In this document: positions 31,012 through 39,199 of the stretch, in pieces
How the letters are laid out: each line of letters begins with the position of its first letter
How positions within the stretch are numbered: position 1 is the stretch's first letter
DNA from: Nitrospirae bacterium GWC2_57_13
GTDB taxonomy: Bacteria > Nitrospirota > UBA9217
Length of the DNA stretch: 40,882 nucleotides
Direction: 5' to 3'
Assembly: GCA_001805055.1 (NCBI GenBank)
Contig: MHDZ01000092.1
Span: forward strand, 12,906 to 53,787
Made by a program: the position numbers and the translations under genes
The notes under the pieces: generated by a model
The model's database searches: none
Told to the model about the DNA's origin: nothing
What the model saw: only the letters and a program-made list of their open reading frames with translations

Positions 31012-31854
31012 TCATCGTGAAACTGCCAGGGTCACCCATTTCCCGTCATGGAGGGAATCCATGACGCCCAGTCCTGCCTTGTTAAAAGCAGTGATCACAT
31101 CCTGTTCCTGCCCTTCGATCATCCCTGAGAGTATCACGCTGCCGCCTGGCGCCACATGCAGAGCGATATCATGCGCGATATGAATAAGAATGCCGGAAAA
31201 GAGATTGGCGGTGATGAGCGGGAAAGTGCCCTCCACATCATCGATGGTGCCATTGCGAAAGGTTATGTTGCCGAGAGCGTTCAGTTCAGCGTTCCTGCGC
31301 GATGCGTCGACGGCCAGGGGGTCTGTATCCACGGCGTTGATTTCCCGGAACCCGAGATGAGCGGCTGCGATGGCAAGGATGCCTGTGCCTGTACCGACGT
31401 CAAGGAACCGGTCCTTCGGCTGCCCGGCAGCGAGCTTCTCCATCAAAAGAAGGCATGAGCGCGTTGTTTCGTGGTGGCCCGTGCCGAAGGCCATGCCCGG
31501 GTCGATGATGATGTTCGTTCTGCTGCTGTGCGGTTCTTCCCAGGGCGGGAGGATAGTGAACCGTGCACCTACATCAAGGGCAGTGAATGCTTTTTTCCAT
31601 GCCTCGTTCCAGTCCGTGTCAGGTAGCCGCGAATAGCGGTATGTCAGGCCCTGTCCTGCGCCCGTCTTATCGAGCAGCGCCTTTGCCAGGTCCAGTTCAA
31701 GCAGCAGTGTGGGCAGATCAAAGGACGCCGGGAAATACGCGACAAGGTCGTTCTCCCTCTCGTTGAGGCCGAGCGTTCCCGCCTCGGACAGCTTCTGGAT
31801 AAGACTGTCCCTGACGACGTCGGGAACGGTTATGGTGAGCTCGTAATACTCCAT
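31012..31854 (-). CDS. prmA: Ribosomal protein L11 methyltransferase
   Basis: A 280-residue protein with the PrmA layout. The N-terminal substrate domain (about 1-95) is followed by a linker and a class I methyltransferase domain, with DPGMAFGTGHHETT (118-131), SAM-binding LDVGTGTGIL (151-160) and ITANLFSGIL, which replaces the usual TANIL. It adds methyl groups to ribosomal protein L11 using SAM. The gene is convergent with sfsA. Only a weak ribosome-site-like CAGG precedes the ATG. Confidence 0.92.
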   Translation of the reverse strand: MEYYELTITVPDVVRDSLIQKLSEAGTLGLNERENDLVAYFPASFDLPTLLLELDLAKALLDKTGAGQGLTYRYSRLPDTDWNEAWKKAFTALDVGARFTILPPWEEPHSSRTNIIIDPGMAFGTGHHETTRSCLLLMEKLAAGQPKDRFLDVGTGTGILAIAAAHLGFREINAVDTDPLAVDASRRNAELNALGNITFRNGTIDDVEGTFPLITANLFSGILIHIAHDIALHVAPGGSVILSGMIEGQEQDVITAFNKAGLGVMDSLHDGKWVTLAVSR

Positions 31855-32192
31855 GCTTGTACCTGTATTTCTTAGTGCCTTCGCGCCGACCTGGTATATT
31901 CGACTCCAGCTTGTACAGTTCAGGATGCTCGTAAAAAAATCTCAGGCACTAAAGTACCACAAAATGCCACGTCAGAGCAAAATCTTTCCTTCGTTTAGAC
32001 GATTCTATCCGAAATCCGGTCTTCCTGTGAAACAAATATCCATTTCGACCGTCTAAAGAACAAAGATATGATTTGTGTGCGCCGACTTTGTTTCAGGGGG
32101 CTTCGTTGAGCATGCATCAACCCGGTGAGCGCCGGGCAAGAGGATGAGCAGCAGGCAGCCATACGTTCCTTCTGAATGGAGAGGTGCGCACG
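31855..32192. other. Intergenic region between prmA and sigma gene
   Basis: No gene is supported. TTTAGACG (31994-32001) and CGTCTAAA (32050-32057) are perfect 8-base inverted arms 48 bases apart, of unknown role. GGAGAGG (32178-32184) is the ribosome site of the sigma factor gene. Confidence 0.45.
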
Positions 32193-33170
32193 ATGAGCGG
32201 ACGAGAGGTGCTATCGCGAAATTCGTCAGGCAATGTGCAGGAAGACTACGAGTGCTCCTATCCGGAGACGGCATGCAATGAAGAGCAGAAAGAGCATGAT
32301 GAGACAGGGAAGAGTCGATCAACGGTCCGGTTCAAACCGGCGGAGCAGGATGCTGTATCGCATTACCTCAAGGATATACGAAAGACGAACCTGCTGACAA
32401 GGGACGAGGAACGGGAGCTTGCGTGCCGGGTCGCCCGCGGAGATGCCGAAGCGCGGCAGCGGATGATCGAGGCAAATCTGCGGCTTGTTGTGTCCATCGC
32501 GAGACGATATCTCTACGCAGGGCTTGAGTTTTCTGACCTCATCGAGGAAGGGAATATCGGCCTCATACGGGCGGTCGAGAAATTTCAATGTGAGAGAGGC
32601 TTCAAGTTCAGCACCTATGCGACCTGGTGGATACGGCAGGCCATTGAACGGGCGATCGTGAACCAGGCGAGGACCATCCGCCTGCCTGTGCACGTTGCAA
32701 CGACCGTCAACGCCTACACCCGGGCAGTACGGCGGCTGACGCAGCAGGACAGCAGGGAGCCGCGCATCGAGGAGATCGCGGAACTGATGCAGGTGTCCGT
32801 GACGACGGCGCGGAGGGTGTCGCAGGTCGTTCGGGAAACAACGTCGCTTGATGTGCTTATCGGCGAGCATGAGGAAGATACGCTGAAGGACATGCTGCAG
32901 GACAGGAGCGCTGTATCGCCCGACGTTGCTGCGACTTTCGCCCGCAGGAATAAAGACATTCAGGAATGGCTCTCGCATCTCACGGCGATCGAACGCAGGG
33001 TCATCGAGTTGCGGTATGGGCTGTATGACGGCGATGACCGGACATTGGAAAGCATCGGCAGGGAGTTCGGGGTCACGCGGGAACGGGTGCGGCAGAAAGA
33101 GGTGCAGGCGCTCAACAAGCTCCGGGCGATCTCAAGAGAAAGGAACGTCGAACTGGCAAGCATGCTGTAG
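32193..33170 (+). CDS. Group-2 (RpoS/RpoD-like) sigma factor
   Basis: A 325-residue sigma70-family protein. Region 1.2 lies at about 55-88 ([17 protein letters not shown]...), region 2 at about 92-160 with the core-binding and -10-recognition stretch [13 protein letters not shown]...[15 protein letters not shown], region 3 at about 170-240 and region 4 at about 255-315 with VTRERVRQ. It lacks the long region 1.1 and non-conserved insert of RpoD, so it is an alternative group-2 factor, RpoS-like in size. The N-terminal 50 residues are acidic and low in conservation. The ATG at 32193 is favoured over GTG at 32184, because the GTG lies inside the ribosome site. Confidence 0.92.
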   Translation: MSGREVLSRNSSGNVQEDYECSYPETACNEEQKEHDETGKSRSTVRFKPAEQDAVSHYLKDIRKTNLLTRDEERELACRVARGDAEARQRMIEANLRLVVSIARRYLYAGLEFSDLIEEGNIGLIRAVEKFQCERGFKFSTYATWWIRQAIERAIVNQARTIRLPVHVATTVNAYTRAVRRLTQQDSREPRIEEIAELMQVSVTTARRVSQVVRETTSLDVLIGEHEEDTLKDMLQDRSAVSPDVAATFARRNKDIQEWLSHLTAIERRVIELRYGLYDGDDRTLESIGREFGVTRERVRQKEVQALNKLRAISRERNVELASML

Positions 33171-33192
33171 CAGGTCGGGAAAGGGGGGCGTG

Positions 33193-33390
33193 ATGAAATG
33201 TCGGTTCCTGACAGGGCGGTATATGCTGTCTTGCACGGCCATACGGATCGGTTACGTACCGAGCCGCTTTGAACTGGATGAATATTGCACCAGCCGGCGG
33301 CATACGATGTGCCCGTTTTTTCGCGGTTTAGCCGGCGAACAGGGACAGGCCGGTCCCGTCGGCAGCGACGGGCCACGCTGCATCGGGTAG
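33193..33390 (+). CDS. Small conserved-looking Cys-rich protein
   Basis: A 65-residue frame starting ATG with AAGGGGGG just upstream, 22 bases after the sigma gene. Residues 1-43 look constrained: MKCRFLTGRYMLSC, YVPSRFELDEYC and MCPFF, with cysteines C3, C14, C32 and C40. I recall similar small proteins in anaerobic bacteria but know no function. Four cysteines could bind zinc or an iron-sulfur cluster. The tail after residue 45 is Gly/Pro-rich and may be a read-on extension. Probably co-transcribed with the sigma gene. Confidence 0.6.
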   Translation: MKCRFLTGRYMLSCTAIRIGYVPSRFELDEYCTSRRHTMCPFFRGLAGEQGQAGPVGSDGPRCIG

Positions 33391-33455
33391 TGCCCGCCTA
33401 TATGCGAGGCAGGACTACAGGGATGGACCAGCAGCCCTATCCTGCGTTTTTTCCC

Positions 33456-33485
33456 TTGACAACTCCGCAACTTACATGGTATTGT
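33456..33485 (+). promoter_or_regulatory. Promoter of rplU-rpmA
   Basis: A perfect TTGACA (33456-33461) and TATTGT (33480-33485) are 18 bases apart. The predicted start is about 38 bases before rplU. Confidence 0.7.
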
Positions 33486-33529
33486 AAGCCCCTTGTCACA
33501 GGGCTTCATACTTATCAGGAGGCAGAGAA

Positions 33530-33841
33530 ATGTACGCAGTCATTAAGACGGGGGGCAAGCAGTATAAAGTGTCGCCCGGAGACATGGTAAAGGTTGAGAC
33601 GCTCGAAGCAAAGCTTGGCGACACCGTCGAGTTCAAGGACGTATTCATGGTCGCCGACGGCGACAACATGAGCGTGGGCAAACCAATGCTGGCATCGGCG
33701 ATGGTCACGGCCGAGGTCATGGAGCAGGGCAGGGGTGAGAAGCTTCTCATCTTCAAACACCGGCGGCGCAAGAACTTCCGCAAGACCATCGGGCACCGGC
33801 AGAACTACACGGCGCTCAGGATCAAGGAAATCAAGGCGTAA
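33530..33841 (+). CDS. rplU: 50S ribosomal protein L21
   Basis: A 103-residue protein of normal L21 length: MYAVIKTGGKQYKVSPGD at the N-terminus and FKHRRRKNFRKTIGHRQNYT near the C-terminus, with the rRNA-binding basic stretch. It is a component of the large ribosomal subunit, binding 23S rRNA. AGGAGGCAGAGAA precedes the ATG. It is followed by rpmA after 150 bases, the usual order. Confidence 0.97.
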   Translation: MYAVIKTGGKQYKVSPGDMVKVETLEAKLGDTVEFKDVFMVADGDNMSVGKPMLASAMVTAEVMEQGRGEKLLIFKHRRRKNFRKTIGHRQNYTALRIKEIKA

Positions 33842-33991
33842 CGGGTACAGCAAGCACGAAATTCGAAGTTCTAAACGATAGCAGACCAAAGCCTGTGGTC
33901 ATCTGAGGCTGTTTCGAATTTTGATAATGATAGTTCGAGATTGTTTAGGGTTTCGGTATTCGGATGTAGAATTTTTTCGGAGGAATAAGCA

Positions 33992-34249
33992 ATGGCTCAT
34001 AAAAAAGGCGTTGGCAGTTCAAGGAACGGTCGTGACAGCAATCCCCAGTACCTGGGCGTAAAGCGTTATGCGGGAGAGAAGGTGAACGCAGGCACGATCA
34101 TCGTGCGGCAGCGGGGCACCAAGATCCACCCGGGCACGAACGTGGGCAAAGGGAGCGATGACACACTCTTCGCCAAGATCAACGGCGTGGTGAAGTTCGA
34201 GCGCAAGGACAAGACCCGCAAGAAGGTGAGCGTCTACGCAGAGGCGTAA
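33992..34249 (+). CDS. rpmA: 50S ribosomal protein L27
   Basis: An 85-residue protein starting [16 protein letters not shown], with the standard L27 core [24 protein letters not shown]. Its N-terminus reaches the peptidyl-transferase centre. The start begins directly with MAHKKG, so there is no cleavable N-terminal extension of the Firmicutes type. GGAGGAATAAGC precedes the ATG. A terminator follows 26 bases after the stop. Confidence 0.97.
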   Translation: MAHKKGVGSSRNGRDSNPQYLGVKRYAGEKVNAGTIIVRQRGTKIHPGTNVGKGSDDTLFAKINGVVKFERKDKTRKKVSVYAEA

Positions 34250-34275
34250 GCGATCACTCATCGGACCATTGATCG

Positions 34276-34310
34276 AAAGGCGGCATGGTAACACCATGAC
34301 CGCCTTTTTT
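34276..34310 (+). terminator. Terminator after rpmA
   Basis: AAAGGCGG/CCGCCTTT, extended by CATGGT/ACCATG with a one-base bulge, forms a long stem ending in a T run. It lies 26 bases after the rpmA stop. Confidence 0.88.
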
Positions 34311-34344
34311 GTTTACCTGGTACGGATTTCTCGATCCAACAATA

Positions 34345-34640
34345 CGTAGTGCCTTCCCCGTCCCGCATCCTATTTTTTTATGAGACGGGGCGGGGCGTGA
34401 TTTTCTCCGTCTCCTTCCCGCATCGATAAGATGTATAACTCGGAGCGGGGCCCGCATCCAATAGTAAATGGTAACGCCCGCCCCGGATTCAATAAAGAGT
34501 GGGCACGGGTCCCGCACCTTTGCCAATAGTAGTGGACGCGGGACTCTCGCCCGCCCCGGATCAAATGCTACTATGACGAGGGCCGGGGAAACGGAGCCGT
34601 GGGAGCGGGGGTGGTGGATTTTGATCCGGCCTTGTCCCGC
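34345..34640. repeat. Cluster of G/C-block hairpin repeats
   Basis: About five related units alternate C-rich blocks (CCCGCATC, CCCGCACC, GCCCGCCCCGGAT) with G-rich blocks (GACGGGGCGGGG, GGAGCGGGG, GGGCACGGG). Between them lie AT-rich bits such as AATAGTAAATGG and AATAGTAGTGG. CCCCGTC/GACGGGG in the first unit is a perfect 7-base stem, and CGCCCGCCCCGGAT occurs twice, 79 bases apart. No gene is supported here. Confidence 0.65.
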
Positions 34641-34676
34641 TTGCGGGGCTTGTCCGGGCTAGGAGGGAATGGCGAC

Positions 34677-35366
34677 ATGAGATCATTGGCGAACAGATTG
34701 TCCGCATTTTTTCTTGTTTTAGCTTTTGCCCTGTCCGCAGCGGGCTGCGCAAGTAAGGCAGCATTTTCCGACGTTTCAGCTCCTGTCGGGGAGCGAGCGC
34801 AGCAGGCGGAATTTGAGGCTGCCAGGCCCGACCGCATGCTGGTCTGGCGGGCAAGCATGAAGCTTGAGGTCAAGGACGTGGAGGACGCCGCCGGAAAAGC
34901 GGACTCCGCGGTCAGGCAGGCCGGCGGTCATGTGGACGATTCGAACGTGAACGCGCCGGAGAGAGCGACCCTCAGGATCAGGGTTCCTGCCGATCGGCTC
35001 AACGCAACATTGGACACGCTCGCGGCGCTCGGTGCGGAAAAAAACCGGTCTGTTTCGTCTCAGGACGTGACGGAGTCAATGATCGACATGGAGGCGCGGC
35101 TCAAGAACGCCATCGCGTTGCGCGACCGGCTTCGAACTCTGCTCGACCGGGCAAAGGACGTGAAGGACGTTCTTGATATCGAACGGGAGCTGGTGCGGGT
35201 CCAGAGCGAGATCGATTCCATGGACGGCAGGCTGAAGAATCTACGGTCCCAGGTGCAATACGCCACCGTGAGTCTGTATTTGGAGCGGAAAACGATTCTG
35301 GGGCCGCTGGGGTATATCGGAAATGGCATCATGTGGGTCATTGAAAAACTCTTTGTTATCCAGTAA
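34677..35366 (+). CDS. DUF4349 lipoprotein
   Basis: A 229-residue protein with a lipoprotein signal (basic MRSLANR, hydrophobic stretch, then SAAGC with C at about residue 24). A DUF4349 body follows (about 55-215): SMKLEVKDVEDAAGKADSAV, RIRVPADRLNATLDTL, and a long coiled coil from about 135 to 190 (RLKNAIALRDRLRTLLDR...). A hydrophobic helix closes the chain. Located in the cell envelope; function unknown. The ATG at 34677 follows AGGAGGGAAT; earlier in-frame starts lie in the hairpin cluster. Confidence 0.85.
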   Translation: MRSLANRLSAFFLVLAFALSAAGCASKAAFSDVSAPVGERAQQAEFEAARPDRMLVWRASMKLEVKDVEDAAGKADSAVRQAGGHVDDSNVNAPERATLRIRVPADRLNATLDTLAALGAEKNRSVSSQDVTESMIDMEARLKNAIALRDRLRTLLDRAKDVKDVLDIERELVRVQSEIDSMDGRLKNLRSQVQYATVSLYLERKTILGPLGYIGNGIMWVIEKLFVIQ

Positions 35367-35479
35367 GACTCGGAACCCGATACCGGCGTTTTCGAAGCGA
35401 GATCATAATGCAGGAGATGGATACGATGCCGGCGGTGTGGAGCAATAGATGCGCTACCCGCCGGTTTTATTTCCAGGGC

Positions 35480-35508
35480 TTGCAATTTCTCGACAAAATC
35501 TGTATAGT
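35480..35508 (+). promoter_or_regulatory. Promoter of obgE
   Basis: TTGCAA (35480-35485) and TATAGT (35503-35508) are 17 bases apart. The predicted start is only about 13 bases before the obgE ATG, with no visible ribosome site, so the leader is very short. Confidence 0.6.
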
Positions 35509-35527
35509 TCCCACTACTTAGCCAGCT

Positions 35528-36568
35528 ATGTCTAATTTTATCGACAGAGTCAAGATCTACGTCAAGTCCGGCCATGGTGGCAAAGGCTGCATGTCCTTCC
35601 GGCGTGAGGCCTATGTTCCCAAAGGCGGACCAGACGGCGGCGACGGCGGCAAGGGCGCCGACGTGATCATCCGCGCCGACAAGCAGCTCGGCACGCTGAT
35701 CGACCTCAAGTACCAGCAGAACTATTTTGCCCGGAGCGGCGAACAGGGCCGGGGCAAACAACAGACGGGCGCTGATGCCGCGGACGTGATTATCCGTGTG
35801 CCGATGGGCACCGTGGTGCATCTGGTCGAGACGGGCGAGGTGATCGCCGACATGGACCAGGACGGCATGGACTTCGTGGCAGCCCATGGCGGCCGCGGCG
35901 GCAAAGGGAATGCCTTTTTCAAAACCGCCACGAATCAGGCGCCGCGTCATGCCCAGCCCGGCGAGGATGGCGAGGAGATCACCCTTTTTCTGGAGCTGAA
36001 GCTCCTGGCCGACGTGGGGCTCGTGGGATTCCCCAACGCGGGCAAGTCCACGCTCATTTCGCGCATTTCCGCGGCAAAGCCGAAGATTGCCGACTATCCC
36101 TTCACCACGCTCACACCCGTGCTCGGGATGGTGAAGCCTGAAGGCAGGCCGGGTTTTGTGGTTGCCGATATCCCCGGCCTGATCGAGAATGCCCATAAGG
36201 GAGCTGGCCTTGGTTTCGAGTTCCTGCGCCACGTGGAGCGCACAACCATCCTGCTGCACCTCGTGGACGTATCGGGCATCGTGCCTGGCGATCCTGTCGA
36301 GAATTTCCGCAAGATCAACCAGGAGCTTGAGCTCTATAGCCCCGAACTTATCAAAAAGTACATGGCCGTGGCGGCAACGAAGATCGATGCCGTCATCCCT
36401 GAGCATCTCGCGGCCCTCGAGAAACATTGCCGCGGCGCAGGCTATGAGTTTTTCCCCATCTCTGCCGTGGCAGGCGAAGGCCTGGACCAGCTGCTTTCCT
36501 TTCTTTCCGATCGGGTGGAGGAAGGGAGGAAGCTGAGAAGAGGCGAAGATGAGAAGATGGGAAGTTGA
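35528..36568 (+). CDS. obgE: GTPase Obg
   Basis: A 346-residue protein. The glycine-rich Obg fold (about 1-158, FIDRVKIYVKSGHGGKGC...GGPDGGDGGKG) is followed by the GTPase domain with GFPNAGKSTL (about 168-177), FTTLTPVLG, DIPGL and TKID. It acts in ribosome assembly and stress control. The C-terminal OCT domain seen in some homologues is absent. The last residues (RRGEDEKMGS) come from an octamer repeat, so the end looks eroded or extended by it. No ribosome site is seen before the ATG. It heads obgE-proB-proA-nadD-rsfS-rlmH. Confidence 0.96.
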   Translation: MSNFIDRVKIYVKSGHGGKGCMSFRREAYVPKGGPDGGDGGKGADVIIRADKQLGTLIDLKYQQNYFARSGEQGRGKQQTGADAADVIIRVPMGTVVHLVETGEVIADMDQDGMDFVAAHGGRGGKGNAFFKTATNQAPRHAQPGEDGEEITLFLELKLLADVGLVGFPNAGKSTLISRISAAKPKIADYPFTTLTPVLGMVKPEGRPGFVVADIPGLIENAHKGAGLGFEFLRHVERTTILLHLVDVSGIVPGDPVENFRKINQELELYSPELIKKYMAVAATKIDAVIPEHLAALEKHCRGAGYEFFPISAVAGEGLDQLLSFLSDRVEEGRKLRRGEDEKMGS

Positions 36569-36580
36569 GAAGGTAGGAAG
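36536..36580 (+). repeat. Octamer purine run at obgE end
   Basis: Units of GAGAAGAT, GGGAAGTT, GAGAAGGT and AGGAAGGC (period eight) cover the last codons of obgE and the start of the spacer. They are related to the run at 4314-4338. Confidence 0.6.
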
Positions 36581-36592
36581 GCGTCGTAACAC

Positions 36593-36620
36593 TATGCGCC
36601 AGGCCCTATGCTCTATGCAA
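36593..36620. repeat. ATGC-type heptamer tail without AGAGCAG array
   Basis: TATGCGC, CAGGCCC, TATGCTC and TATGCAA follow with period seven between obgE and proB. It is the same tail as at 79-124, 12513-12540 and 39159-39187, here without the AGAGCAG part. Confidence 0.7.
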
Positions 36621-36654
36621 AGTTCTCATACAGCAATCATAAGCCCAAATAAAT

Positions 36655-37791
36655 ATGAGCATCAATAGAAAAGAACTATTCTCCAAGTCCCGCCGTATCG
36701 TGATCAAGATCGGCAGCGCCGTGCTTACGTCATCGGGCATCGGTCTGGACCAGGAGCGCATCGGCAAGCTTGCGGGTGAGATATCGGATATCATTGCGTC
36801 AGGCCGTGAGGCCCTCGTGGTCTCTTCAGGTGCCATTGCCGCCGGTTTCGCCAAGCTGGGCATCGAGAAGAAGCCCCGGGGCATGCCCCTGCCTCTGAAG
36901 CAGGCCGCTGCTGCTGTCGGACAGTCCAGCCTTATGTGGATCTACGAAAAGAGTTTCGGTGAATGCGGCCGGAAAGTGGCCCAGGTGCTGCTGACAGGGG
37001 AGGACCTCTCGAACCGCGAGAGATTCCTGAACGCGCGCAACACGCTTCACACGCTGCTTGAGTACGGCGTGGTGCCTATTATCAATGAAAACGACACCGT
37101 TGCTGTCGATGAGATCAGATTCGGCGACAACGACAACCTTTCGGGCATGGTGGCGCATCTGGTAGATGCCGACCTGCTCGTTATCCTGTCGGACATTGAC
37201 GGCCTCTACAGCGCAGATCCCCGCCTGAACCCCGCTGCGAAGCTCATTCCCCTGGTCGAGAAGATCACACCCGAGATGGAGCAGGCAGCAGGCGACGCCC
37301 TTTCCGCTGTCGGCACGGGAGGCATGCGGTCCAAGATCATGGCGGCCAGGAAGGTCGGCGCCTATGGCGTGCCCATGGTGATCATCGACGGCAAACGCGA
37401 GGGTGTTCTTGCCGAGTTGTTCGAAGGCGGCGACGTGGGAACGCTCTTCCTTCCCAAGGAGCACAAGAACCGCAGCCGCAAGCACTGGATCGCCTACACG
37501 GCCTGTGCAACGGGAAGGATCGTGGTCGACGATGGCGGCAGAACGGCCCTTGTGGAAAAGAACAAAAGCCTCCTGCCCGGCGGCGTCGTAACAGTGGAAG
37601 GGACGTTCAAGGCAGGTGACTGCGTGACCTGCTTTGACAAGGCGGGGAATTCCTTTGCCCGGGGACTCACGAACTATTCGGCAACAGACCTGGAGCGGAT
37701 AAAGGGTCACAAGACAATTGAGATCGAGAGCATCCTGGGCCGGAAGGATTATGATGAAGTGATCCATAGGGACGATTTGGTGATATTGTAA
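36655..37791 (+). CDS. proB: Glutamate 5-kinase
   Basis: A 378-residue protein. The amino-acid kinase domain (about 1-260) has KIGSAVLT, VSSGAIAAG, INENDTVA, FGDNDNLSGMVA and GTGGMRSK. A PUA domain follows at about 285-365. It phosphorylates glutamate with ATP, the first step of proline synthesis, and is normally inhibited by proline. No clear ribosome site precedes the ATG at 36655, which follows an AT-rich stretch. proA follows, separated by a REP-like hairpin. Confidence 0.96.
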   Translation: MSINRKELFSKSRRIVIKIGSAVLTSSGIGLDQERIGKLAGEISDIIASGREALVVSSGAIAAGFAKLGIEKKPRGMPLPLKQAAAAVGQSSLMWIYEKSFGECGRKVAQVLLTGEDLSNRERFLNARNTLHTLLEYGVVPIINENDTVAVDEIRFGDNDNLSGMVAHLVDADLLVILSDIDGLYSADPRLNPAAKLIPLVEKITPEMEQAAGDALSAVGTGGMRSKIMAARKVGAYGVPMVIIDGKREGVLAELFEGGDVGTLFLPKEHKNRSRKHWIAYTACATGRIVVDDGGRTALVEKNKSLLPGGVVTVEGTFKAGDCVTCFDKAGNSFARGLTNYSATDLERIKGHKTIEIESILGRKDYDEVIHRDDLVIL

Positions 37792-37792
37792 T

Positions 37793-37829
37793 AGGGACAG
37801 TCCCCCTTGTTTTTAAGGGGACTGTCCCT
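37793..37829. repeat. REP-like perfect hairpin between proB and proA
   Basis: AGGGACAGTCCCC and GGGGACTGTCCCT form a perfect 13-base stem around an 11-base T-rich loop. It starts two bases after the proB stop and ends just before the proA ribosome site. I recall the GGGACAGTCCC motif as common among dispersed palindromic repeats of many anaerobes. No T run follows, so termination is not expected. Confidence 0.8.
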
Positions 37830-37846
37830 GTGTGCAGGAGGTATCC

Positions 37847-39103
37847 ATGGACATCAAACACTATGTGACCGACAAAACGAAAAAAGCCAAGCAGGCGTCG
37901 CGGCTTCTGGCGAACGTTTCCACGGAGATCAAGAACAATGCCCTGTTCAAGATGGCTGCTGGTCTTGAGAAGGATATGGACCGGCTGATCACCGAGAACA
38001 GAAAGGACCTGGACGAGGGTGGGAAGAAGGGCCTTTCCGCGGCCATGCTGGACCGTCTGAAGCTTACGCCGGAGCGCATCAAGGCCATGGCCGATGGTCT
38101 GCGCGAAGTTGCGGCCCTTCCCGATCCCGTGGGCGACGTTATCAAGATGTGGCGCAGGCCGAACGGCATGCAGGTGGGCAGGATCCGCGTGCCGATCGGT
38201 CTTATCGGCATCATCTACGAGTCCCGGCCGAACGTTACAGCCGATTCGGCGGCACTCTGCCTCAAGTCCGGCAACGGCGTACTGCTGCGCGGCGGGTCCG
38301 AGGCGGTCCATTCGAACACAGCCATCGCGGCGATCCTGAACCGGGCAGGGACCGAAGCGGGCATCCCTGACGGTTCGGTCACTTTTATCGATAATCCCGA
38401 CCGTGCCTGCGTCATGGAGATGCTGAAGGCGAACCACTCCGTGGACCTCATCATTCCGCGAGGCGGCGAGGGTCTTATCAAAATGGTGACGGAGAACTCC
38501 ACCATCCCCGTAATAAAACACGACAAGGGCATGTGCCACACCTATGTGGACTGCGCTGCAGACCCGACAATGGCCGAGGATATCTGCTTTAATGCCAAGG
38601 TGCAGCGTCCCGGGACCTGCAACGCCATGGAGACCATGCTGGTGCACAAGGACCTGTCGTCGTCCTTCCTCCCGGCCATGGCGGCAAAATTCAAGAAGGC
38701 CGGCGTGGAACTCCGGGGGTGCCCGAGAACGAAAGTGCTGGTCCCGGACGCGAAAGAAGCAACGGACAAGGACTGGGACACGGAATATAATGATATGATC
38801 CTGAACGTGAAGGTGGTGGAAGGGATCGATGACGCCATGGCGCACATCGCTCGCCACGGGTCCCAGCATTCCGAGGCCATCGTCACCCGGGACTACGAGA
38901 CGGCCATGCGGTTTTTGCGGGAAGTGGACGCTTCCGGCGTTTTCGTGAACGCCTCGACACGTCTGAACGACGGCTTTGAGTTCGGACTTGGCGCCGAGAT
39001 CGGTATCTCGACCACGCGCATCCATGCCCGGGGGCCCATGGGGCTCGAAGAGCTCACGTCAACCAAGTTCATTGTCTTCGGGAACGGGCAGATAAGGAAA
39101 TAA
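37847..39103 (+). CDS. proA: Gamma-glutamyl phosphate reductase
   Basis: A 418-residue aldehyde-dehydrogenase-fold enzyme with catalytic C258 in RPGTCNAMET, plus GLIGIIYESRPNV, LRGGSEA and IIPRGGEGLI. It reduces gamma-glutamyl phosphate with NADPH, the second proline step. The ATG at 37847 follows CAGGAGGTATCC; an in-frame GTG at 37832 lies before the ribosome site and is rejected. It is followed by a heptamer array, then nadD. Confidence 0.96.
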   Translation: MDIKHYVTDKTKKAKQASRLLANVSTEIKNNALFKMAAGLEKDMDRLITENRKDLDEGGKKGLSAAMLDRLKLTPERIKAMADGLREVAALPDPVGDVIKMWRRPNGMQVGRIRVPIGLIGIIYESRPNVTADSAALCLKSGNGVLLRGGSEAVHSNTAIAAILNRAGTEAGIPDGSVTFIDNPDRACVMEMLKANHSVDLIIPRGGEGLIKMVTENSTIPVIKHDKGMCHTYVDCAADPTMAEDICFNAKVQRPGTCNAMETMLVHKDLSSSFLPAMAAKFKKAGVELRGCPRTKVLVPDAKEATDKDWDTEYNDMILNVKVVEGIDDAMAHIARHGSQHSEAIVTRDYETAMRFLREVDASGVFVNASTRLNDGFEFGLGAEIGISTTRIHARGPMGLEELTSTKFIVFGNGQIRK

Positions 39104-39104
39104 G

Positions 39105-39187
39105 GCAGAGAGCAGAGAGCAGAGAGCAGAGAGCAGAGAGCAGAGAGATTCTTACTCTATGCACCATGCTCCATGCGCTATGCCCTC
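39105..39187. repeat. Heptamer array plus ATGC tail between proA and nadD
   Basis: 39105-39148 holds about six AGAGCAG units and 39159-39187 the TATGCAC, CATGCTC, CATGCGC, TATGCCC heptamers. Same architecture as at 1-124 and 12477-12540. Confidence 0.85.
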
Positions 39188-39199
39188 GATGGAGGTCTA

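Noticed and set aside
35060-36592. 510-residue minus-strand frame opposite obgE
   Set aside because: It is the antisense of obgE and the DUF4349 gene and has no family features.
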